64,000 bases of DNA from the NCBI RefSeq assembly GCF_030268065.1, contig NZ_BSDD01000004.1, positions 1 through 64,000 on the forward strand. Reading direction: 5' to 3'. The DNA comes from Geothrix rubra (GTDB lineage: Bacteria; Acidobacteriota; Holophagae; Holophagales; Holophagaceae). Below are positions 27,981-37,087 of this stretch, in pieces. The notes beneath the pieces are model-generated. The model had not been told where the DNA came from. It worked only from the letters and a program-made list of their open reading frames with translations, and made no database searches. Within the stretch, counting starts at the first letter, position 1. Each line of letters begins with the position of its first letter. A program made the translations under genes and the position numbers.

Positions 27981-28937
27981 ATGTTCAGCGGCACCTACGT
28001 CGAGGCCATCCGCCAGGCGCTCCACGATGCGATGGAGGCGGATCCGCGCGTGTGCTGCCTGGGCGAGGACATCGGCGTCTACGGCGGCGCCTTCCGCGCC
28101 ACGGAGGGCCTGCTGGACCGCTTCGGCCCCGACCGGGTGCTCGACACGCCCATCTCGGAGCAGGCCATCGCGGGCTCCGCCATCGGCCTGGCCCTGATGG
28201 GCCAGCGGGCCGTGGCCGAGTTCCAGTTCATGGACTTCGCGCTGCTCGCGTCGGATCTCATGGTGAACTTCGCCGCCAAGGCCCACTGGCGCTGGGGTGC
28301 AAGCGTGCCCGTGGTGTTCCGCGGGCCGGCCGGCGGCGGCAACGGCGGCGGGCCCTTCCACAGCCAGAACCCCGAGGGCCACTTCCTGGGCAGTCCCGGC
28401 CTGAAGGTGGTGACGCCTGGCACGGTCCGGGATGCCTACGCCCTGCTGAGGGCCGCCATCGACGATCCCGATCCCGTGCTCTTCCTGGAGCACAAGCACC
28501 TCTACCGGCGCCTCAAGGACCAGTGGGACGAGGCCCCCACCACCCGCCTCGGCGAGGCCGCCCTGCGGAGGGACGGGGGCGCCGCCGCCATCGTCACCTA
28601 CGGGGCCGTCCAGCACGTGGCCCTGGAGGCCGTGGCCGAGCTCGACGTGGCCGTGCTGGACCTCCGCACCCTCTGGCCCCTGGACGACGCCGCCATCGAG
28701 GCCCTGGCGAAGCGCACCCACCGCGTGCTGGTGCTCACGGAGGCCAGCCGCACCTACGGCCCCGGCGCCGAGCTGGCAGCCCGCATCCAGGAGGCCTGCT
28801 TCCCCTGGCTCGATGCCCCGGTGATGCGCCTGGGCGGCGCCGACACCCCCGTCCCCGCCAGCCCGCCCCTGGAGGCCGCCTGGCTGCCCGGCCCCGCCGC
28901 CATCCGCGCCGCGGTGGAGCGACTGCTGGCATGGTGA
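27981..28937 (+). CDS. 2-oxoacid dehydrogenase E1 component, beta subunit
   Basis: The 318-residue protein matches the beta subunit of pyruvate or branched-chain 2-oxoacid dehydrogenase E1. It has the N-terminal GEDIGVYGGAFRAT region, DTPISEQAIAGSAIGLAL, EFQFMDF and the C-terminal transketolase domain with LDLRTLWPLD. It would work with an alpha subunit, thiamine diphosphate, E2 and E3 to decarboxylate a 2-oxoacid and make acyl-CoA. No alpha, E2 or E3 gene is nearby, so it is an orphan here. Start ATG 27981 has GGAG upstream. Its end overlaps the next gene by seven bases. Confidence 0.88.
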   Translation: MFSGTYVEAIRQALHDAMEADPRVCCLGEDIGVYGGAFRATEGLLDRFGPDRVLDTPISEQAIAGSAIGLALMGQRAVAEFQFMDFALLASDLMVNFAAKAHWRWGASVPVVFRGPAGGGNGGGPFHSQNPEGHFLGSPGLKVVTPGTVRDAYALLRAAIDDPDPVLFLEHKHLYRRLKDQWDEAPTTRLGEAALRRDGGAAAIVTYGAVQHVALEAVAELDVAVLDLRTLWPLDDAAIEALAKRTHRVLVLTEASRTYGPGAELAARIQEACFPWLDAPVMRLGGADTPVPASPPLEAAWLPGPAAIRAAVERLLAW

Positions 28938-29842
28938 GCCTCCGCGCAGCCTGGCGGACCCTCGCCCTGGCGGGACTCGCCGGCCTCGGCCTCGCCGCCC
29001 AGACCCTCACCCTCACCTTCGATGACGGGCCGAACCGGGTGCGGACCCCCCTGCTCTCGCCGGAGACACGGAACGCCGCGATCCTCAAGGCCCTCGGGGA
29101 TGCCAAGGTGCAGGCCATCGTCTTCGCCAACGGCATCGACGGCGGCGACACCCCGGAGGGCCGGGCGGCCCTGGCCGCCTGGGGCCGGGCGGGTCACCTG
29201 GTGGGCAACCACACCTACTCGCACCTGCGCCTCGCGGACCTCGCCGCCTTCGAGGCGGACGTCCAGCGTTGCGACGCCCTGATCCGGGGGATCCCGGGCT
29301 ACACGAAGCTGTTCCGCTTCCCCTACCTGAAGGAGGGCGCCACCCTCGAAACCCGGGACGGCATGCGGAAGGCCCTGGCCGAGGCCGGCTACCGCAACGC
29401 CCACGTGACCATCCCCACCTTCGACTGGCTCATCGACGAGCACCTGCGGACCCGCCTCAAGGCCGATCCCCAGGCCTCCCTGGAACCCTACCGGACCTAC
29501 TACGTGGAGGACGTGCTGGACCAGGCGGACCGGGCCAGGGCCCTCGCCCTGAAGCTGACGGGCCGGGAGGTGAAGCACGCCGTCCTCCTCCACCACTGCC
29601 TCCTGAACGCCCTCTTCCTGGGCGAACTCATCCACGCCCTGCGGGCCAACGGGTGGACCCTCGTGGGCCCCCTGGAGGCCTACGCCGATCCCATCTACCA
29701 GCAGGCGCCCCGGACCCTGGACACCGGCACCAGCCTCCTGAGGACCCTCGCCGCGGAGCGGGGGCTCCTGCCCGGCCGCGCCGAGGGCCTGGAGGCGGCC
29801 TACGCCCGCGAGCGGGAACGCCTGCGGGAGGCCGGCCTGTGA
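28931..29842 (+). CDS. Polysaccharide deacetylase (NodB family), exported
   Basis: The 303-residue protein has a signal-like N-terminus (about 1-22) followed at once by the NodB motifs: TFDDGPN (motif 1), HTYSH (motif 2, metal-binding His) and RFPYLKEG (motif 3). Such enzymes remove N-acetyl groups from polysaccharides or peptidoglycan with a divalent metal. The ATG (28931) lies inside the end of the E1 beta gene. Its stop overlaps the next GTG, so it is coupled to the TPR/hydrolase gene. In context it may play the role that PgaB's deacetylase domain plays in poly-N-acetylglucosamine export. Confidence 0.87.
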   Translation: MVSLRAAWRTLALAGLAGLGLAAQTLTLTFDDGPNRVRTPLLSPETRNAAILKALGDAKVQAIVFANGIDGGDTPEGRAALAAWGRAGHLVGNHTYSHLRLADLAAFEADVQRCDALIRGIPGYTKLFRFPYLKEGATLETRDGMRKALAEAGYRNAHVTIPTFDWLIDEHLRTRLKADPQASLEPYRTYYVEDVLDQADRARALALKLTGREVKHAVLLHHCLLNALFLGELIHALRANGWTLVGPLEAYADPIYQQAPRTLDTGTSLLRTLAAERGLLPGRAEGLEAAYARERERLREAGL

Positions 29843-32391
29843 TCCTTCCCGCCGCGCCGCCCGCCCTCGTGCAAGCTGCCTCCCAGGATTCGCTGCTCGT
29901 CCAGGGGCAGAAGGCCCTCCATGCGGGCCGTCCCCTGGAGGCCCGGCGGTTCCTGGAGGCCTGGCTGGCCGCCCACCCGGACGATGCCGATGCCCGCGTG
30001 GCCGCGGGCTTCGCCGACCTGCGGCTGGACCGCGTGCGCGAGGCCGAGGCTCAGTTCCGCCGCGCCCTGGAGCGGGCGCCCGGGTACGCCGATGCGGCCT
30101 ATGGCCTCGGTCTCTGCCTCCTCCGCGAAGGGCGCGACCGGGAGGGACGGACCGTCCTCGAAGCCGCCCTGGCGAAGGAGCCCGCCCGCGCCGAGCTCAA
30201 GGAGGCCGTGGCCCGAGCCCGGATCCTGGCGCCCGATCCGCCGCCCCCGATGGCGCCCCTGGCGAGGCCCCGCAGCCTGCAGATGCCCGCCCGCATCGAG
30301 GGCCAGCGCTTCGAGGTGGCCGACGGGAAGGGGGGCTGGCGGGCCTTCTTCATCAAGGGCATCAACCTGGGCGCGGCGCTGCCGGGCCGGCATCCCAGCG
30401 AGTTCCCGGACAAGGCCACCTACGCGGGGTGGATCACCGAGATGGCCGAGCTGGGCGTGAACGCGATCCGGGTCTACACCATCCACCCACCCGGGTTCTA
30501 CGAGGCCCTGGCCGAGCACAACGCGAAGGCCGCAAAACCCATCTGGCTCATCCACGGCGTCTGGACCGAGCTGCCGCCCGGCGACGACTTCCGCGAGGAG
30601 GGCTGGTGGTCCCGATGGCGGCTGGAGATGCGGCGGGTGGTGGACCTGATCCACGGCCGCGCGGACATCCCCCCCTCGCCGGGCCATGCCTCGGGCGCCT
30701 ACCGCGCCGACGTGTCGAAGTGGACCCTGGCCATCATCCTCGGCCGCGAGTGGGAGCCCTTCAGCGTGGAGGCCTACAACGCCCGCCATCCGGGCCTCTC
30801 CGACTACCGGGGGCGCTTCCTCGCCGTGACGCAGGGCAACGCCACGGAGGTGTTCATGACCGTGGCCATGGACTACTTCCTGGACTACGAGTTCGACACG
30901 TACCACGCCCAGCGGCCCCTGGCCTACACCAACTGGCCCACCCTGGATCCCCTCACGCACCCCACCGAGTCCACCAAGGACGAGGAGCTGGCCTGGCGCC
31001 GGAAGCTGGGCCTCCCCCTGGGCAAGGGCGAGATCCACGAGTACGACAACGACGCGGTGGGCCTGGACCTGGAGAAGGTGGAGACCCTGCCCGGGTGCCG
31101 GGCGGGGATCTTCGCCAGCTACCACGCCTACCCCTACTACCCGGATTTCATGAACCTCGATCCGGGCTACGCCAAGGGCGGGGACACCTACGCGGCCTAC
31201 CTCCGGGACCTGGTGGCCCACCACCGCCGGCACCCCGTGGTGATCTCCGAGTTCGGCGTGCCCAGCTCGCGGCTGGTGGCCCACTGGCAGCCCCAGGGCA
31301 TGACCCACGGGGGCCAGTCGGAACGCGAACAGGGCGAGCAGGACGCGCGCCTCTTCCGCGACATCCACGACTCGGGCTGCGCCGGGGGCATGCTCTTCGC
31401 CTGGATCGACGAGTGGTTCAAGAAGAACTGGCTGGTCATCGACGACGAGGTGCCCCTGGAGCGCAAGCCCCTCTGGTACAACGTCGAGGACGCCGAGGAG
31501 AACTACGGGCTCCTCGCCTACCATCCAGGCGCCGCGGGACCCTCCATCCGCATCGACGGCCGCGCCGGGGACTGGGCCAAGGTGCCGGACTACCTCGCGG
31601 GCCCCGACCTGCGGCTGAAGGTGCTGGCCGACGAGGGCTGGCTGCACCTGGGCCTGTTCTTCCGCGGGCCGATCCCCGACTGGGCGAAGGAGGGCCTCGC
31701 GGTGGGCATCGACACCCACGGCGTCGACCTGGGGGACCACCGCCTGCCCTGGGGCCTGGACCTGCGCTCCCAGGCGGGGCTGGAATTCGTGGTGCGCTTC
31801 CAGGGCGACCAGACGGCCCTGTACGCCGACGCGCCCTACGACCTCTTCACCCACCGCCTGGACCGGCCCATCCGCAGCGTGGACAACGACGCGGGCCGCT
31901 TCGTCATGCCCATGACCGAGAGCAACCGGCCCCGCATCGGCCGCGACGGCACCCGCTTCCCGGGCCACCGGCAGGAGATCGGCTGGCTCCGCCGGGGCAC
32001 GCAGGATCGGTCGGACCCCGCCTTCGATTCGCGGGCCGAGTGGCGGGAAGGTACGGCCGGGGACGGCTGGAGCTTCCTGGAGGCCCGCATTCCCTGGGGG
32101 CTCCTCAACGTCACCGACCCCAGCTCCCGACGCGTGATCCGGGATGCCATCCCCCCGGGCGACGAGGTGGGCACCGCAGTGACCGAGGGCTTCCGCCTCT
32201 GCCTGGTGCGCTTCCGGACGGACGGGGCCGGGCGGCTCCAGCCCGCCGGCTCCCTGCCCGCGGCCCGGGAGGGCGTCCTGCCCCTGCCGCCCCTGTTCAC
32301 CTGGGCCACCTGGGAGCAGCCCACCTTCCATCGCGTCCGCAAGCAGTCCTTCGACCTGGTCAAGGCCTGCCTCCACGGCCTCCCCGACTGA
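29839..32391 (+). CDS. TPR protein fused to glycoside-hydrolase-like TIM barrel and DOMON/CBM9-like domain
   Basis: An 850-residue protein starts at GTG (29839) overlapping the previous stop as GTGA. The N-terminal part (about 15-125) is tetratricopeptide-like, with A/L/Y spacing typical of TPRs. Residues about 145-560 look like a GH5/GH2-type barrel. Candidate acid/base E304 is in GREWEP and the candidate nucleophile E471 is in ISEFGVP. A C-terminal region (about 570-770) with IDGRAGDWAKV resembles CBM9/DOMON folds that bind sugars. A polysaccharide-trimming role is inferred from content and neighbours. The N-terminus is only weakly signal-like, so its location is uncertain. Confidence 0.7.
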   Translation: MILPAAPPALVQAASQDSLLVQGQKALHAGRPLEARRFLEAWLAAHPDDADARVAAGFADLRLDRVREAEAQFRRALERAPGYADAAYGLGLCLLREGRDREGRTVLEAALAKEPARAELKEAVARARILAPDPPPPMAPLARPRSLQMPARIEGQRFEVADGKGGWRAFFIKGINLGAALPGRHPSEFPDKATYAGWITEMAELGVNAIRVYTIHPPGFYEALAEHNAKAAKPIWLIHGVWTELPPGDDFREEGWWSRWRLEMRRVVDLIHGRADIPPSPGHASGAYRADVSKWTLAIILGREWEPFSVEAYNARHPGLSDYRGRFLAVTQGNATEVFMTVAMDYFLDYEFDTYHAQRPLAYTNWPTLDPLTHPTESTKDEELAWRRKLGLPLGKGEIHEYDNDAVGLDLEKVETLPGCRAGIFASYHAYPYYPDFMNLDPGYAKGGDTYAAYLRDLVAHHRRHPVVISEFGVPSSRLVAHWQPQGMTHGGQSEREQGEQDARLFRDIHDSGCAGGMLFAWIDEWFKKNWLVIDDEVPLERKPLWYNVEDAEENYGLLAYHPGAAGPSIRIDGRAGDWAKVPDYLAGPDLRLKVLADEGWLHLGLFFRGPIPDWAKEGLAVGIDTHGVDLGDHRLPWGLDLRSQAGLEFVVRFQGDQTALYADAPYDLFTHRLDRPIRSVDNDAGRFVMPMTESNRPRIGRDGTRFPGHRQEIGWLRRGTQDRSDPAFDSRAEWREGTAGDGWSFLEARIPWGLLNVTDPSSRRVIRDAIPPGDEVGTAVTEGFRLCLVRFRTDGAGRLQPAGSLPAAREGVLPLPPLFTWATWEQPTFHRVRKQSFDLVKACLHGLPD

Positions 32392-32398
32392 GGTTCCC

Positions 32399-34102
32399 AT
32401 GGTCCCGCTGCCCGCCCCTCCCGCGATCCAGGCCCCCGAACCCCTGGGCGTGCTGCTCGACCGGGCCCGGAAGGCCCGGGAGGCGGGCCGCCTGGGGGAG
32501 GCCATCCAGGCCTACGACGCCATGCTGGCCCAGGTGCCGGATCACGAGACGGCGCTCCTGGAGCGGGCGGAGACCCTGGGCTGGGCCGGTCGCTTCGCCG
32601 AGGCCAGGGAAGGGTACCTCGCCTTCCGGAAGGCCTACCCGGCCCGGGCCTACACCTCCGACCTGGCCCTGGCCCGGCTGGCCGCCTGGCAGGACCACAC
32701 GGCGGAGGCCCTGGCGCGCCTCGACCCCTGGGTGAAGCAGGAGCAGCGCCAGGCCCTGCTGGACTCGGCCACGTACCTGAGCTGGAGCGGGCGGCTGCCG
32801 GAGAGCCTGGCCCGCGTGCGGCGGTGGCGGCTGGCCCATCCCGAGGACCGCGAGGCGATCCTCCTGGAGGCCAGGGTGCTGGCCTGGGCGGGCCGGAACG
32901 CGGAGGCCCGCGGGGCCTACGACCGCCTCCTGGCGCAGGCGCCCGGCGACCGGGAGGCCCTGGCGGGCCTCGCCCGGCTGTCGATCTGGGAGGGCGACAC
33001 GGCCGGCGCACGGCGGATCCTGGACCGCATGCCCGCCGCGGCCCTGGCCCATCCGGAATCCCAGCTGCTGCTGGCCCAGGTGGAGGCCGCCGAAGGACGG
33101 ACCCGCTCCGCGCGGCGTCGGGCCGACGCCCTGGCCCAGGGCGGGCCGGCCCAGCGGGATGCAGAGGAGCTGCGCGACGACCTGGCCCGGGCCAGGGGCC
33201 CCTGGGTGGAGCTCGCGGCGGACCGCACCGACACCAGCGAGGGCCTGCGCACCGAGAACCCCGCCCTCCGCGCCCGGGTGCCCCTGGGCGACGGGGCCCT
33301 GGACCTGGGCCTGGCCTCCCGCCGCAGCGACTTCCAGGGCGCCCTGCGCCGGCCCTCGGAGGCGAGCCTGGGGCTCTCCTACCCGCTGGGGGCGCGCATG
33401 ACCCTCTCCGGTGCCGTCCGCCGGATCTCCGACAGCGGGGGCGGGCCCGCCTGGGGCTACACCCTCGGCCTGGGTGCCACGCCCCTGCCGGGCCTGGACC
33501 TGAGCCTCTCCCGGGAGCGCAGCCTGGCGCTCTTCACGCCCCAGGCCGCGGCCCTGCGCACGGCCTTCGTCAGCACCGACCTGGGGGCCACCTGGCGCTT
33601 CGGCCAGGGGCGTCACGCCCTCAGCGGGGCCCTGGGCCAGGCGGACGTGACCTCCAGTGCCCTGGGCCTGACCTCCACACGCCGCAGCCACATGGCCTCG
33701 TACGAGTACCGGTTCCCCGTGACCGCCCTGGACCTGCGTGGCGGCCTGATGATCCGCGGCTTCGGCTACGACCGGACCCTCGCCCTGGGCTTCTTCAACC
33801 CGGAGCGGTACCGCTGGAGCGGCCTCTTCGGCAGCGCCGCCTGGCGGCGGGGACGGACCTTCGAGCTGGGCCTGGGTGCCCAGGCCGGAACCCAGACGGT
33901 GAATGGCGGCGCGGGACAGTTCACCTGGTCCTATCGGGCGGGCGCCACCTGGCATCCCCGCGCCTGGCCTGCCGACCTGTCGGCCTGGTGGACCCAGAGC
34001 GTGGCCGGCCTGCCCGTCACCACCCCCCTCGACCCCGCTGCCTACCGGGAGCACACCCTGGGGCTCTCCCTCAGGATTCGCGGGAATCATTGGATTTGGT
34101 AG
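32399..34102 (+). CDS. TPR protein with C-terminal outer-membrane beta-barrel (PgaA/YaiO-like)
   Basis: The 567-residue protein has about seven TPR-like helical pairs (about 12-265). The C-terminal half (about 275-567) has alternating hydrophobic strands with many Gly, Arg and aromatic residues, like the YaiO or PgaA barrel. In poly-N-acetylglucosamine systems PgaA is the outer-membrane export pore with periplasmic TPRs, and this protein has the same plan. No clear signal peptide is seen at ATG 32399, which is odd for an outer-membrane protein. It follows the hydrolase-like gene by only seven bases. Confidence 0.72.
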   Translation: MVPLPAPPAIQAPEPLGVLLDRARKAREAGRLGEAIQAYDAMLAQVPDHETALLERAETLGWAGRFAEAREGYLAFRKAYPARAYTSDLALARLAAWQDHTAEALARLDPWVKQEQRQALLDSATYLSWSGRLPESLARVRRWRLAHPEDREAILLEARVLAWAGRNAEARGAYDRLLAQAPGDREALAGLARLSIWEGDTAGARRILDRMPAAALAHPESQLLLAQVEAAEGRTRSARRRADALAQGGPAQRDAEELRDDLARARGPWVELAADRTDTSEGLRTENPALRARVPLGDGALDLGLASRRSDFQGALRRPSEASLGLSYPLGARMTLSGAVRRISDSGGGPAWGYTLGLGATPLPGLDLSLSRERSLALFTPQAAALRTAFVSTDLGATWRFGQGRHALSGALGQADVTSSALGLTSTRRSHMASYEYRFPVTALDLRGGLMIRGFGYDRTLALGFFNPERYRWSGLFGSAAWRRGRTFELGLGAQAGTQTVNGGAGQFTWSYRAGATWHPRAWPADLSAWWTQSVAGLPVTTPLDPAAYREHTLGLSLRIRGNHWIW

Positions 34103-34117
34103 AACCCTTGCTAGACT
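34090..34117 (+). promoter_or_regulatory. Internal promoter candidate giving a leaderless response-regulator mRNA
   Basis: TTGGAT (34090-34095), a 16-base spacer and TAGACT (34112-34117) lie across the end of the TPR-barrel gene. The ATG is seven bases past the -10, so transcription would start at the start codon. It would let the regulator be expressed apart from the export genes. Confidence 0.4.
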
Positions 34118-34124
34118 TTTTCCC

Positions 34125-34529
34125 ATGACGCGCAGCTGGCCTGAGCACACCCGGGTGCTGGTGGTGGAGGATGACTTCCCCACCGCCCGCCTCATCCAGG
34201 CCCGCCTGGAGATGGAGGGGCTCGAGGTCCTCCCCGCCGGCAACGGGGTGGAGGCCCTGGACCGGCTCCAGCGCGAGGAGGTGGACCTCATCACCACCGA
34301 CCTGATGATGCCGGCCATGAACGGCTTCCGGCTCGTGCAGGAGGTGCGCGACCTCCCGCCCCCCAAGGGGCGCATCCCCATCCTGCTGATCTCCAGCAAC
34401 CAGAACGAGCAGGACATGGTGCGCTGCCTCGCCGCCGGGGCCGACGACTACATGACCAAGCCCATCTCCGCGCAGGTGCTCGTGGAGCGCCTGTGGCGGC
34501 TCTTCGAGCGGTCCCGCCGCGGGGGGTGA
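34125..34529 (+). CDS. Single-domain response regulator
   Basis: The 134-residue protein is a stand-alone receiver. The acidic pocket (E15, D16, D17), phospho-acceptor D59 (in TTDLMMP) and conserved K112 (in YMTKP) are present. There is no output domain, so it must act by protein contact, perhaps on the following HEAT protein or the synthase. The start ATG 34125 has no Shine-Dalgarno but fits a leaderless start. Its stop overlaps the next gene as GTGA. Its kinase is not adjacent. Confidence 0.88.
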   Translation: MTRSWPEHTRVLVVEDDFPTARLIQARLEMEGLEVLPAGNGVEALDRLQREEVDLITTDLMMPAMNGFRLVQEVRDLPPPKGRIPILLISSNQNEQDMVRCLAAGADDYMTKPISAQVLVERLWRLFERSRRGG

Positions 34530-35620
34530 CCATCCGTCCCCTGGACCTGCCCGAGGGCCTGCTGCTGCAGATCCTGTTCTGGGCCACCCTCGCCCTCATC
34601 GGCCTGGTGAGCGCCCTCGTCCTCTTCGGGGCCCTGCTGCAGGCCCGGCGTGACCGGCAGAACCGCCACCGCATCGCCTGCTTCCGGGACTGGGAGGCCC
34701 GGCTCGCGGTCCACCTCTTCGGCGAAGGGCCTGGAAGGCATCCCTTCGGGGAGGTCCCCCGGCGCGACCGCTGGCTCTTCCGCAGCTTCCTGGCCCGCTA
34801 CCAGGCCACCCTGGCGGGACGGGAGGCCCTGCTCCTCCGGGAGCTCTACCTGGGCCTGGGCGTCCACACCTCCCTCCCGCGGCGCCTGCGGAGCCGCCAG
34901 CCCAGGACCCGGGCCCGGGCCGCCCAGGAGATCGGGGCCTTCCGGCTCGGCGGCTACCTCGGCCTGCTTCCGCCCCTGCTCCACGATCCCGTTCCCTACG
35001 TGGCCCACGCGGCGGCCCAGGCCCTCACCCGGAGCCGGGACCTGGCCTACGCGGGGCCGGTGATGGACTGGGCCATCCACGAGGACACCTACCAGCGCGA
35101 GCGGCTGCTCCGCGTGCTGGAGGGCTTCGGTCCGGAGCTGCTGCCCTGGATGGAAGCGCACCTGCCGCTCCCGGAGGCCGATCCCGGCCCCTGGGTGCTC
35201 TTCGCCCTGCTGGCCGGCTCCCAGCGCCACCGGGAGAGCCAGCCGCGCCTCCTGGACCTGCTCGGCATCCCGAACCTCGACCTGCAGGCCTCCACACTCA
35301 AGGCCCTGGCGGCCCTGGCGGATCCCACCCTCTACGACCGGGTGCGCCCCCTGGCCTTCCACGAGGCCTGGGAGATCCGGGCCCAGGCGGCGCGGGCCCT
35401 GGGGGTGCTGGGCGGGCCCGGGGCCGTGCCCGACCTCATCCAGCTCACGGCGGACCGCGTCTTCGAGGTCCGCCGCAACGCCGCCCAGGGCCTCGCGGAC
35501 CTGGGCCACGCCGGGGCCGCGGCCCTCGGCTGGCTGGCGGAGGATCCCGGCGCCGACCCCTTCGCCCGGGACATGGCCCGGGAGCGCCTGGAGTGGGCGG
35601 ACGAGCGGGGGCACCAGTGA
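34526..35620 (+). CDS. Membrane-anchored HEAT-repeat protein
   Basis: The 364-residue protein has one transmembrane helix near the N-terminus (about 12-36) and a charged linker. Tandem HEAT-like helix pairs fill about 90-355, clearest in DPVPYVAHAAAQAL, EIRAQAARALGVLG and FEVRRNAAQGLADLG. These make a curved scaffold for protein binding. Both ends are coupled: GTG 34526 overlaps the receiver stop, and its own stop overlaps the GT2 start. It is probably a scaffold linking the phosphorylated receiver to the glycosyltransferase at the inner membrane (inference). Confidence 0.75.
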   Translation: MTIRPLDLPEGLLLQILFWATLALIGLVSALVLFGALLQARRDRQNRHRIACFRDWEARLAVHLFGEGPGRHPFGEVPRRDRWLFRSFLARYQATLAGREALLLRELYLGLGVHTSLPRRLRSRQPRTRARAAQEIGAFRLGGYLGLLPPLLHDPVPYVAHAAAQALTRSRDLAYAGPVMDWAIHEDTYQRERLLRVLEGFGPELLPWMEAHLPLPEADPGPWVLFALLAGSQRHRESQPRLLDLLGIPNLDLQASTLKALAALADPTLYDRVRPLAFHEAWEIRAQAARALGVLGGPGAVPDLIQLTADRVFEVRRNAAQGLADLGHAGAAALGWLAEDPGADPFARDMARERLEWADERGHQ

Positions 35621-37035
35621 ACCTCTCCCGCCTCCTCGCGGCCCCGGTGCAGTGGGGCTTCCTGCTCTACTTCCTCCTCCTGCAGCTGACCCACCTGGCC
35701 CTCATCCTCCGGGCCTTCGCCACCACCCGCCGCTACCAGGATGAGGTGGAGACGGACCGCCTGGACACGGCCTTCGAGACCAGCCACTCCAAGCCCATGA
35801 CCCTCGTCTGCCCCGTCCACAACGAGGAGGCGGGCGTCGTGGCGAGCGTGAACAGCCTCATCAGCCTGCGCTACCCCGAGTTCCAGGTGGTGGTGGTGAA
35901 CGACGGCAGCACGGACGCCACACTGGCGCGGCTCGTGGAGGCCTTCCGCCTCCGGCCCAGCCACCGGGTCCTGCGCCAGCTCCTGCCCACCCGGGAGGTC
36001 CACGGCATCTACGAGAGCGCGTACGTGCCGAACCTGGTGGTGGTGGACAAGGTGAACGGCGGCAAGGCTGATGCCCTCAACTGCGGGATCAACCTCGCCC
36101 GCTACCCCCTCGTCTGCTGCATGGACGGCGACAGCCTCCTGGAGAACGACGCCCTGCTGCGCATCGCCCGGCCCTTCATGGATCGTCCGGGCCTGGTGGC
36201 CTCCGGCGGCGTCATCCGCCCCCTGAACGGCTGCCGGGTCACCACCATGGGCATCCGCGGCATCCACCTGCCCGACTCCTGGCTGGCGCGGTTCCAGATC
36301 GTGGAATACCTCCGGGCCTTCCTCTTCGGCCGGGTGGGGCTGGCCTCCCTGGACTCGGTGTTCATCGTGAGCGGGGCCTTCGGCGTCTTCCGGAAGGACC
36401 TCGTGGTGAGGGCCGGGGGTTTCGACCCGGGCACCGTGGGGGAGGACTTCGAGCTCGTGGTGCGCCTCCACCGCCGCATGCGCGAGTGGGGCCAGCCCTA
36501 CCACCTCACCCTCGTGCCCGACCCCATCTGCTGGACCGAAGTGCCCGAGGACTTCAGGACCCTCGGCCGCCAGCGCAACCGCTGGCAGCGCGGGCTGTGG
36601 GAGGCCCTCTGGAAGCACCGCCGCATGTGGTTCAACCCCGCCTACGGCCGGGTGGGCCTCTTCTCCATGCCCTACTTCCTGCTCTTCGAGGCCCTCGCCC
36701 CCGTCATCGAGGCCTGCGGCTACCTCGTCTTCGCCTGGTCGGTCTGGCGCCACTCCATCAACACCCCCTTCGCCGTGCTCTTCCTCTACGTGGCGCTGCT
36801 GCTGGGCGTGCTCAATTCCGTGGTGTCCGTCCTGCTCCAGGAGATCAGCGGCCACCGGTACCAGGGGCTGCGAGCCTTCGGCCTCCTGCTCGTCGCCGCC
36901 GTGGCGGAGAACTTCGGCTACCGGCAGCTCACGCTCTGGTGGCGCCTGCGGGGCACCTTCGACTGGCTCCGCGGCAAGGGCGGCTGGGGCCACATGCGGC
37001 GCCGGGGCCTGGGACGGGCCGTGCCGCCGGCTTGA
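35617..37035 (+). CDS. Membrane GT2 processive glycosyltransferase (PgaC/IcaA-like)
   Basis: The 472-residue protein has an N-terminal membrane helix (about 8-32), a family-2 glycosyltransferase domain and about four C-terminal helices (about 345-455). Synthase motifs are visible: VVVNDGST, D170/D172 (DGDS), the base-containing GED (E276, D277) and Q319-W323 (QRNRW), which marks processive enzymes such as cellulose, hyaluronan and poly-N-acetylglucosamine synthases. The start GTG 35617 overlaps the preceding stop. It is the last gene of the cluster and should polymerise and translocate the polysaccharide. The sugar specificity cannot be read from sequence. Confidence 0.88.
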   Translation: MNLSRLLAAPVQWGFLLYFLLLQLTHLALILRAFATTRRYQDEVETDRLDTAFETSHSKPMTLVCPVHNEEAGVVASVNSLISLRYPEFQVVVVNDGSTDATLARLVEAFRLRPSHRVLRQLLPTREVHGIYESAYVPNLVVVDKVNGGKADALNCGINLARYPLVCCMDGDSLLENDALLRIARPFMDRPGLVASGGVIRPLNGCRVTTMGIRGIHLPDSWLARFQIVEYLRAFLFGRVGLASLDSVFIVSGAFGVFRKDLVVRAGGFDPGTVGEDFELVVRLHRRMREWGQPYHLTLVPDPICWTEVPEDFRTLGRQRNRWQRGLWEALWKHRRMWFNPAYGRVGLFSMPYFLLFEALAPVIEACGYLVFAWSVWRHSINTPFAVLFLYVALLLGVLNSVVSVLLQEISGHRYQGLRAFGLLLVAAVAENFGYRQLTLWWRLRGTFDWLRGKGGWGHMRRRGLGRAVPPA

Positions 37036-37061
37036 CGCCCGACCCGGGGCCGGCGCATGCT
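37032..37061 (+). promoter_or_regulatory. Promoter candidate for the first SAM riboswitch transcript
   Basis: TTGACG (37032-37037), an 18-base spacer and CATGCT (37056-37061) would start RNA near 37068, about 20 bases before the aptamer. Confidence 0.45.
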
Positions 37062-37087
37062 GGGGGCTCGATCTTTGGCAGTCCAAG

